A DNA stretch of 64,000 nucleotides from Pseudomonas paraeruginosa PA7 (lineage in GTDB: Bacteria > Pseudomonadota > Gammaproteobacteria > Pseudomonadales > Pseudomonadaceae), in the NCBI RefSeq assembly GCF_000017205.1, contig NC_009656.1, positions 2,236,001 through 2,300,000 of the forward strand, given 5' to 3'. The translations under genes and the position numbers were made by a program. The notes under the pieces were generated by a model, which searched no databases, was not told where the DNA came from, and worked only from the letters and a program-made list of their open reading frames with translations. Within the stretch, counting starts at the first letter, position 1. Each line of letters opens with the position of its first letter. Positions 57,964 through 64,000 of the stretch are shown here, piece after piece.

Positions 57964-58995
57964 TCAGCTGCGGCGCCGCAGCAGGAGAATGAAGAACAGC
58001 CCGCCGATGGCCGCGGTGGCGATGCCGATGGGCAGGTCCTGGGGGGCGATCAGGGTGCGCGCGGCGACATCCATCCAGACCAGGAACAGCGCGCCGAGCA
58101 GGGCGCACACCGGCAGCAGCCGGCGGTGCTCGGCACCCACCAGCAGGCGCGCGGCGTGCGGCAGCATGAGACCGACGAAGCCGATCGCGCCACTCACCGA
58201 GACCAGCACGCCGGTCAGCAGCGAGCAGCAGACGAAGACCCACAGGCGTACGCGGCGGGCGTCCAGGCCGAGGGTCACGGCGGTCTGTTCGCCGGCCATC
58301 AGCGCGTTCAGCGCGCGGCCCAGGCCGAGTAGCAGCAGAAGGCCGCCGGCCACGCACAGCGCCGGCAGCCAGATCAGCGACCAGCGCGCCAGGCCGAGGC
58401 CGCCGAGCATCCAGAACAGTACCGAGGAGGCGGCGCGGTGGTCGCCGAGGAACAGCAGCAGATTGGCCAGCGCCAGCAGCACGAAGGACACCGCGACCCC
58501 CGCCAGCAACAGCCGCTCGCGGCCCAGGCGGCCGCCGCGGCTGGCCACGCCGAGCACCAGCAGCATGCTGCCGAGGGCGCCGAGGAAGGCCGCCAGCGGC
58601 AGGGTCAGCAGGCCGATCACCTCGCCGATGTAGAGCACGACCAGCACCGCACCGAGGGTCGCGCCGGAGGTGGCGCCGAGCAGGTGCGGATCGGCCAGGG
58701 GATTGCGCGTGACCGCCTGCAGCGCCGCGCCGACCAACGCCAGGCCGGCGCCGACGCAGGCGCCGAGCAATACCCGCGGGGCGCGGATCAGCCAGACGAT
58801 ATGCTCCTGGCCGGCACTCCAGGCGCCGGGCTCCGCGGCCACGCCGAACAGGCGCTGGAGGACGATGCGGCCGACCAGGCCGCTGTCCAGTCGCGCCGGG
58901 CCGAAGCCGAGGGCGACCACGCAGGACAGGCCGAGCAGCAGGGCCAGGCCGGCCAGCAAGAGGAAATAGGCGCGCGGGCTGCGGAACAGGGTCAT
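57964..58995 (-). CDS. FecCD/BtuC-type ABC permease
   Basis: A 343-residue inner-membrane permease with about ten hydrophobic helices. R-A-P-R-V-L-L-G-A-C-V-G-A-G-L-A and G-F-V-G-L-M-L-P-H-A-A-R are hallmarks of the BtuC/FecCD family that imports cobalamin, iron chelates and heme. It is the last gene of a four-gene operon (receptor, ATPase, binding protein, permease) and overlaps the binding-protein gene by four bases. Confidence 0.93.
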   Translation of the reverse strand: MTLFRSPRAYFLLLAGLALLLGLSCVVALGFGPARLDSGLVGRIVLQRLFGVAAEPGAWSAGQEHIVWLIRAPRVLLGACVGAGLALVGAALQAVTRNPLADPHLLGATSGATLGAVLVVLYIGEVIGLLTLPLAAFLGALGSMLLVLGVASRGGRLGRERLLLAGVAVSFVLLALANLLLFLGDHRAASSVLFWMLGGLGLARWSLIWLPALCVAGGLLLLLGLGRALNALMAGEQTAVTLGLDARRVRLWVFVCCSLLTGVLVSVSGAIGFVGLMLPHAARLLVGAEHRRLLPVCALLGALFLVWMDVAARTLIAPQDLPIGIATAAIGGLFFILLLRRRS

Positions 58996-59963
58996 GGACG
59001 TGGCGCCCGAGGGTGGAAGCCGGCGACCAGGGTCTCGATCGCCGCGGCGTTGCCGATGCCCGGCGTGGCCTGGTTATAGGGCAGGACGATGAAGCGTCGC
59101 TCGCGGATCGCGGTCAGGCTGCGCAGCGCCGGGTTGTCTTCGAGGAAGCGCTGCTTCTGCGCGGCGCTGGTCTCGCCGTAGTCGACGATGACGATCACCT
59201 GCGGATCGCGGGCGACCACGCTTTCCCAGTTGACCTGGGTCCAACTGGCCGCCACGTCGTCGGTCACGCTGCGACCGCCGGCGGCCTCGATCAGCGCCTG
59301 CGGCATGCCCAGGCGGCCAGAGGTGAAGGGGCGGTCCTCGCCGCTGTCGTAGAGGAATACCCGCGGCGCCTCGGCGTTCGCCGGGATGCCGGCGCGGGCG
59401 CGCTCGATGCGTGCCTGGAGGCTGGCGATCAGGCGCTCGGCGCGCGGTTCGACGTCGAAGATCCGCCCCAGGTTGCGCAGGTCGCGGAACAGCTCGTCGA
59501 GGCTGGCGCGGCGCGGCTCGCCGATCTGCGCGCAGGATTCGCTCAGCTCGTAGACCTTCACCCCCAGCGGCTCCAGGCTGGCCGGGGTGAGGTCGCCGCC
59601 GACGCGCATGCCGTAGCCCCAGCCGGCGAAGAAGAAGTCGGCGTCGACATCGAGCAGGGTTTCCGCCGTGGGGTAGCGCGCCACCAGCTCGGGCAGCGGC
59701 TTGAGCGCGGCGATCAGTCCGGGATCGGCATTCTTCCACCAGCCGCTGATGCCGGTATAGCCGACCATGCGCGTCTGCAGGCCGAGGGCGACCATCATCT
59801 CGGTGAGGTTGATGTCGTGGCTGACCGCGCGCGACGGCGCCCGCTCGAAAGTCACCTCGCGCTCGCAACTGCGCACGCTGAGCGGATAGTGGTCGGCCAG
59901 GGCGGCATCGGCGCAGGCGAGCAGGACGCCCGGCAGCAGGTGGCGCAGGAGTGCGTGCTTCAT
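58992..59963 (-). CDS. Periplasmic metal-chelate binding protein (BtuF/FecB-like)
   Basis: A 323-residue exported protein. The signal peptide is about 24 residues (L-L-P-G-V-L-L-A-C-A-D-A-A-L-A). The mature part is a helical-backbone cluster A-III binding protein, with R-A-V-S-H-D-I-N-L-T-E-M-M-V-A-L and D-V-D-A-D-F-F-F-A-G-W-G. The cysteine at about residue 18 is not in a clean lipobox, so a soluble periplasmic protein is preferred. Starts at an ATG overlapping the ATPase stop (ATGA). Confidence 0.9.
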   Translation of the reverse strand: MKHALLRHLLPGVLLACADAALADHYPLSVRSCEREVTFERAPSRAVSHDINLTEMMVALGLQTRMVGYTGISGWWKNADPGLIAALKPLPELVARYPTAETLLDVDADFFFAGWGYGMRVGGDLTPASLEPLGVKVYELSESCAQIGEPRRASLDELFRDLRNLGRIFDVEPRAERLIASLQARIERARAGIPANAEAPRVFLYDSGEDRPFTSGRLGMPQALIEAAGGRSVTDDVAASWTQVNWESVVARDPQVIVIVDYGETSAAQKQRFLEDNPALRSLTAIRERRFIVLPYNQATPGIGNAAAIETLVAGFHPRAPRP

Positions 59964-60733
59964 GCTTGGGTAATCCAGGTCAGGCGCGGGTGGTCGGCAA
60001 GGGGGTGGCGGTCGACCAGGGCGCGGACGCCGAACACCCGCCACAGCAGGTCGGCGTCGAGTACCTCGGCCGGCGTACCCTGGGCGACGATGCAGCCGCC
60101 GTCGAGCACGTAGAGGCGATCGCAGAAGGCCGCCGCCAGGTTGAGATCGTGGAAGCTCGCCAGGGTACTCAGGCCGAGGCCGCGCAGCAGGCGCAGGAGT
60201 TCCAGCTGGTAGCGCGGGTCGAGGTGGTTGGTCGGTTCGTCGAGGATCAGCAGGCGCGGCTCCTGGACCAGCGCGCGGGCCAGCAGGGTGCGCTGCTTCT
60301 CGCCACCGGAGAGGCTGGCGAAGGGGCTCGCGGCGCGCCCTTCGAGACCGACCGCGAGCAGTGCCCGCTCGACTCGCCGACGGTCGTCCGCGCCGTGGCC
60401 GTCGAACAGGCCCTGGTGCGGCGTGCGGCCCATGGCGACCACGTCGTCGACGGCGAGGCCGAAGTCCTCGGGGAATTCCTGCAACACCACCGCGATGCGC
60501 CGGGCGGCCCAGCGCGGTGGCTGGCGCCAGAGGTCGTCGCCGTCGAGCACCACCCGGCCGCGCTGCGGTCGCGCATAGCGGAAGGCGCAGCGCAGCACAC
60601 TGGTCTTGCCGCTGCCGTTGGGGCCGATCAGGCCGACGAAACTGCCGGCCGGGACTTCCAGGTGCACGCCGCGCAGCAACTCGGTGGAGGCGTCGGGTGA
60701 CCAGTGCAGGGCATCGAGGTGAAGGGACGACAT
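59960..60733 (-). CDS. ABC transporter ATPase (BtuD/FecE-like)
   Basis: A 257-residue ABC ATPase. Walker A is G-P-N-G-S-G-K-T-S near residue 37, the signature L-S-G-G-E-K-Q-R near 137, and Walker B L-L-I-L-D-E-P-T-N-H-L-D near 158. It is of the iron-chelate/B12 import type. It follows the TonB receptor gene by 52 bases and overlaps the binding-protein gene. Confidence 0.94.
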   Translation of the reverse strand: MSSLHLDALHWSPDASTELLRGVHLEVPAGSFVGLIGPNGSGKTSVLRCAFRYARPQRGRVVLDGDDLWRQPPRWAARRIAVVLQEFPEDFGLAVDDVVAMGRTPHQGLFDGHGADDRRRVERALLAVGLEGRAASPFASLSGGEKQRTLLARALVQEPRLLILDEPTNHLDPRYQLELLRLLRGLGLSTLASFHDLNLAAAFCDRLYVLDGGCIVAQGTPAEVLDADLLWRVFGVRALVDRHPLADHPRLTWITQA

Positions 60734-60785
60734 GGCTACTCGCAGGTCCGGTGGTTCAGCAGAGACGATTGCCGCGGCGCCGGCT

Positions 60786-62948
60786 TCAGAAACTGAAGTC
60801 GGCGGTGACGTTGAACGAGCGCGGCTGGCCCATGATCCATTGCTGGCCGTTGTTGTTGTCAGCCAGGGCGTACTGGCGGTCGAACAGGTTGTACAGCTCG
60901 AGGCCGAGGGTCAGGTCCGGCCGTACCCGCCAGCCCAGGTTGGCGTCGACCACCGTGTAGCCGGGCAGGCTGGCCTGGTTGGCGGCGTCGGCGTAGCGCC
61001 GGTCGACGTAGCGCAGCCCGGCGCCGACGCGCAGGGTATCGGCGAAGGACTTGTCCAGCCAGAGGTTGGCGGTGCGGCGTGGCACGTTCCTGGGGCGGTT
61101 GCCGTTGCGCGAGTAGGTCTGCCCATTGATCGATTCGTCGAAGTCGTCGTATTCGGCACGCACCAGCGCGGCGTTCGCCGACAGCCGCCAGTCCTGGGCC
61201 AGGTTCAGCTCCAGGCTGGCCTCCAGGCCGTCCGAGCTCTGCTGGCCGACCTGCTGCGCGTCGTGCGGCGGCAGCGGGCTGGCGCTGAGCAGCTTCTTCT
61301 TGACGATATGGTAGGCGGCCAGGGTCCATTCGCCGCGACCTTCCGGGAACAGCTGCTTGAGGCCGACCTCGGTCTGCTTCGAGTGGGTCAGGTCCATCTG
61401 CTGCTGGGTCGGGCTGAGGGTGATCAGGTTGCTCACGCCGTCCTCGCTGGTGGAGTACTGGCCGTACAGCGACAGTTCCGGGGTCAGCGCGAAGACCAGC
61501 CCGGCGCGCCAGTTGCCGCCCTGCAGGCTGCGGTCGCTGCGGCTGCCGTCGCGCAGGTCGGCGCGCTCGATATGGTTCTGGTCGCGGCGCACCCCGGTCA
61601 CCAGCGACAGGCGCTCGTTGAGCTGCAGGCGGTTCTCGGCGAACAGGGCGAAGGTGCGGGTCTGGCTGCGCGAGTGCGGCCGGTAGGGCGAGCGGCTTTC
61701 GAAGTAGCCGGGCGCGGGATGCCAGGGGTCGATGCTTTCGCCGCCGTCGACAACGTCCTCATATGGCGCGTTGTTGGTCAGGCGGAAGCGGATGCGGTTG
61801 TACTCGGCGCCGATCAGGGTGCGGCTGTCGAGGCCGAACAGGGCGTGCTGGAAGGCGAAGGTCTGGCGGTCGCCGATCTGCTCCTGCTCGTGGCTGATGC
61901 GCAGGTAGTCCTTGCGCAACAGCTCTTCGCGCGGCACGTCCCATTCGTAGGTTTCGGCGTTGCGCCAGTGGCGGCGGGCCTTGATGTAGTACAGCTGGTT
62001 GCTCGCGCTGACGCTGTCGGAAAGGCTCCAGTCGGTGGTCAGGCGGGTCCACTGGTCGTTGTAGCGCTGCACGTCGTTGCGCACGTTGTAGTTCTTCTCG
62101 CGCAGGCGCTTGTGGTACTTGCCGCCGACCAGCGGGGTGCCGAAGTCGTTCATCGGCTCCTGGTCGCCATAGTCGTGGGCGAGGGTGAAGGCCAGATCGT
62201 CGCTGGCCTGCCAGCGCAGCGCCGCGCTGATGCCCAGGTTGCGCGAGTCGCCACGGTCGATCCAGCCGTGGCTCTGCTGCTGGTTCAGGTTGAGCCGGTA
62301 GCTGAGGCTGTCGGTCAGCGAGCCGCCGCTGTCCAGGGCCAACTGGCGGTTGTCGTAGGAACCGTAGCCAAGGCGCAGGTGGTTGCGGATCTCGCCGGCG
62401 AAAGGCTTCTTCGGCACCACGTTGATCACCGCGCCAGTGGCGCCTTCGCCATACAGCACCGAGGCCGGGCCGCGGATCACGTCGATGCGCTCGACCATCC
62501 ACGGATCGCTGGGGAAGTTCACCGTGCCCATGCCGGTGTACAGGCGCGTGCCGTCGAACAGTTGCATCACCGACGCATGGCCGCTGAAGCCGCGCGCCGA
62601 GAGGCCGGTGCCGCCGTCGCCGGGGGTGCCGATGAAGCTGATACCGGGGCTGCGGGTGACGGCGGCCTGGACGCTGGGGTTGTTGCGCCCGCGGACTTCC
62701 GCGCCGCTGATGCTGCTGGTGCTGGCCGGGGTGTCCAGGGCGCTGAGGCCCAGGCGCGAACCGGCGTCGACCGGGGTGGCGAGGTCGATGTGGTCGGCTT
62801 CGGCGGGATCCTGGCGGGCGCTGACCCACTGGCTGGGCAGGGCGAGGGCGGCTTCTTCGGTTTCGGCGAGGGCGGGCGGCACCAGCAGCAGGCTGGTGGA
62901 CAGGCCGAGGGCGAAAGGCTCGGTGCGCAAACGGCTGAAGCGGGGCAT
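60786..62948 (-). CDS. TonB-dependent outer-membrane receptor
   Basis: A 720-residue receptor with a signal peptide ending near P-P-A-L-A-E (about residue 28). A plug domain follows (A-V-T-R-S-P-G-I-S-F-I-G-T-P-G-D-G-G and R-G-P-A-S-V-L-Y-G-E-G-A-T-G-A-V-I-N), then a beta-barrel ending in aromatic F-S-F. It heads an ABC import operon under a cobalamin riboswitch. A Zur-box palindrome lies upstream of that leader. I recall that the PAO1 operon PA2911-PA2914 is induced by zinc limitation. The ligand may be a corrinoid or a metal chelate. Confidence 0.93.
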   Translation of the reverse strand: MPRFSRLRTEPFALGLSTSLLLVPPALAETEEAALALPSQWVSARQDPAEADHIDLATPVDAGSRLGLSALDTPASTSSISGAEVRGRNNPSVQAAVTRSPGISFIGTPGDGGTGLSARGFSGHASVMQLFDGTRLYTGMGTVNFPSDPWMVERIDVIRGPASVLYGEGATGAVINVVPKKPFAGEIRNHLRLGYGSYDNRQLALDSGGSLTDSLSYRLNLNQQQSHGWIDRGDSRNLGISAALRWQASDDLAFTLAHDYGDQEPMNDFGTPLVGGKYHKRLREKNYNVRNDVQRYNDQWTRLTTDWSLSDSVSASNQLYYIKARRHWRNAETYEWDVPREELLRKDYLRISHEQEQIGDRQTFAFQHALFGLDSRTLIGAEYNRIRFRLTNNAPYEDVVDGGESIDPWHPAPGYFESRSPYRPHSRSQTRTFALFAENRLQLNERLSLVTGVRRDQNHIERADLRDGSRSDRSLQGGNWRAGLVFALTPELSLYGQYSTSEDGVSNLITLSPTQQQMDLTHSKQTEVGLKQLFPEGRGEWTLAAYHIVKKKLLSASPLPPHDAQQVGQQSSDGLEASLELNLAQDWRLSANAALVRAEYDDFDESINGQTYSRNGNRPRNVPRRTANLWLDKSFADTLRVGAGLRYVDRRYADAANQASLPGYTVVDANLGWRVRPDLTLGLELYNLFDRQYALADNNNGQQWIMGQPRSFNVTADFSF

Positions 62949-63029
62949 GGGCGTTCCATCTCATGACCGGGCAGGACGGAACGCGCGGGAAATCGCAGGC
63001 GCGACAGCGCCTCGAACAACCGGCTCGCT

Positions 63030-63240
63030 CCCGCCCACCGCGGGTGTGCCAACAGGGCGTTGCAGGCCGGTCTCCGGGCTTGCGAGGGTCGTGAGATCCT
63101 CGCCTTCCCATGCCGGAGCACAGTGGCCTGATGAGGATCTCGCTCGCTTACCGTTGCGGGGGCAGCGCCGGACTGGTCACCGAAGTGACGCACCGGCTTC
63201 CCGTTTCACTCCCTGCGCGGCGGCAGGGAGCACCTGGAAC
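63030..63240 (-). promoter_or_regulatory. Cobalamin riboswitch before the TonB receptor operon
   Basis: On the minus strand: GTGAAACGGGAAGCCGGTG, the core AGTCCGGCGCTGCCCCCGCA with ACGGTAAGCG after it, and CCCGGAGACCGGCCTGCAAC. This is the AdoCbl riboswitch pattern. Its downstream end shares the 15-base word CGCCCACCGCGGGTG (plus strand 63032-63046) with the cbtB riboswitch (33184-33198). Boundaries are approximate. Confidence 0.93.
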
Positions 63241-63303
63241 GGGGCGGATGGGAACATCCGCACCCTTTCCAGTCAAGCCTTGAACGATCTGGATTGGAAA
63301 AAA

Positions 63304-63318
63304 TGTTATACTATAACA
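63304..63318. promoter_or_regulatory. Zur-box palindrome
   Basis: TGTTATACTATAACA is a 15-base perfect palindrome matching the gammaproteobacterial Zur operator (TGTTATA-N-TATAACA). It lies about 65 bases upstream of the minus-strand riboswitch and contains TATAGT/TATAAC words usable as a -10 on that strand. A TTGACT further downstream on the minus strand may be a second -35. Confidence 0.8.
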
Positions 63319-63531
63319 ATTCGCCTGTGCAGACTTTTCTTCGCCACCGCCTGCGTGGCGGCGCAGTCCATCCTCCATCGCATAATTTTCATGCCTGCCA
63401 GGTTGCCGACCTTCCCTGGGGAGTAGCCCGCCATCAGCCCGCCGCCGGCGCGCTGGTCAACATTCTTGGCAACCGCCATGGCCAGCGCCTCCATCCGGAC
63501 TGGTGAGACCAACGACATTCCTGCGCCGAAG

Positions 63532-63660
63532 CCGGGCCGCGGGGCCCTGATGCTCGGCCAGGCACTCGGCGCGGTGACCGACACGCGTGCGGAGATCGTC
63601 GGCGGGGTAGGGCTGATCCTGGTTGGCGCGACCCTCCTCTACGAACATCTCAGCGCGGCG
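63532..63660 (+). pseudogene. Remnant resembling the C-terminus of MntP (YebN)
   Basis: One plus-strand frame reads [12 protein letters not shown], then [14 protein letters not shown] and L-L-Y-E-H-L-S-A. This is the last-helix pattern of the MntP manganese exporter family. The N-terminal 140 or so residues expected of MntP are not found upstream in any plus-strand frame. The frame continues without a proper end into antisense of cobK. From 63319 to 63531 I see no gene. Confidence 0.45.
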
Positions 63661-63712
63661 TGGGCGGCGCCGGAGACGGGGCGGGGCAGCTCGGGGCGGA
63701 TGAGCGTTCGTT

Positions 63713-64000
63713 TCAGGCGCTTTCCCAATCGCGGATCGCCGCCAGCAGCGCCTCGCCGTCGGCGAACTCGCGGTCCGCCGGCGGCAGCGCCGGACGCGCC
63801 AGGACCAGCACCGGCAGGCGCATTTCCCGCGCCACCTGGAGCTTCGGCTCGGTGGCCTGGCTGCCGCTGTTCTTGCTCACCAGCACGTCGCAGCCCAGGC
63901 GTTCGAACAGCGCCCGCTCGCCGTCCAGGCTGAACGGGCCGCGTGCGCCGATCACCTCGGCGCGCGGACCGGCCGGCTGGCCGTGCAGGCAGCGTACGGT
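63713..64000 (-). CDS. cobK: Precorrin-6A reductase, C-terminal part (partial at window edge)
   Basis: The minus strand is open from the window edge. It reads [17 protein letters not shown], then [16 protein letters not shown] and [11 protein letters not shown], which is the C-terminal half of CobK/CbiJ. CobK reduces precorrin-6A to 6B with NADPH in the aerobic cobalamin pathway. Further cob genes are expected beyond the window. Confidence 0.92.
   Translation of the reverse strand, partial: TVRCLHGQPAGPRAEVIGARGPFSLDGERALFERLGCDVLVSKNSGSQATEPKLQVAREMRLPVLVLARPALPPADREFADGEALLAAIRDWESA

Noticed and set aside
63415-63584. A minus-strand frame containing [11 protein letters not shown], reminiscent of an MntP N-terminus
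   Set aside because: It is on the opposite strand from the MntP-like C-terminal remnant and too short to judge; most likely chance.

Overview
The window is about 64 kb of GC-rich chromosome that I read as Pseudomonas aeruginosa or a very close relative. The basis is recognition of gene order and protein sequence (rne, the fab cluster, pilZ, etfBA, fabV, plaF, the aminopeptidase PaAP), not a database search. By remembered PAO1 numbering it runs from lpxK (PA2981) down to cobK (PA2909). No rRNA, tRNA, CRISPR, insertion sequence or prophage was seen.

Layout. (1) 1-6300: envelope genes lpxK (partial), a Trm112-like gene, kdsB, a low-molecular-weight phosphatase and murB converge on rne, which has a roughly 510-nt leader. 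(2) 6870-10140: rluC, a HAD phosphatase and an S49 peptidase, with a convergent Maf pyrophosphatase. (3) 10250-20310: one long co-directional lipid and growth cluster, yceD-rpmF-plsX-fabD-fabG-acpP-fabF-pabC-mltG-tmk-holB-pilZ-tatD. It is followed by an antisense-strand small RNA that I identify as RgsA. (4) 20530-24720: a class V aminotransferase, TetR regulator, radical SAM protein, lipoprotein and DUF1285 protein. (5) 24760-29800: ETF-ubiquinone oxidoreductase divergent from etfBA, with a PsrA-type operator between them, then fabV. (6) 29870-42000: membrane phospholipase plaF, then a cobalamin block (cobM, cobE, cbtA, cbtB / cobW, cobN, and ChlI/ChlD-type chelatase subunits). Two back-to-back cobalamin riboswitches lie in it. 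A DAHP synthase gene with an aromatic attenuator sits inside this block. (7) 42040-57960: accessory genes (secreted aminopeptidase, nucleobase permease, cytochrome b561, LysR/LysE pair, PQQ-like and lipase-like proteins, an MCP, SDR, AraC, LysE, persulfide-dioxygenase-like). Gene remnants (GST, GNAT) occur here, and several genes I remember from PAO1 are absent. (8) 57960-63320: an ABC importer and TonB receptor operon behind a third cobalamin riboswitch and a Zur-box palindrome. After that come an MntP-like remnant and the 3' end of cobK.

How it fits together. Region 3 couples fatty-acid and phospholipid synthesis to ribosome and DNA-replication genes. Regions 5 and 6 hold fatty-acid oxidation electron transfer, a second enoyl-ACP reductase and a membrane phospholipase. 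Regions 6 and 8 make, metallate and import corrinoids.

The most notable signals are in regulation. They are: a -1 frameshift cassette joining the ChlI and ChlD reading frames; an aromatic leader peptide plus terminator (and a second aromatic-rich reading frame) before DAHP synthase; a Zur box combined with a B12 riboswitch; a PsrA-type box between the ETF genes; and a FliA-type promoter for the MCP.
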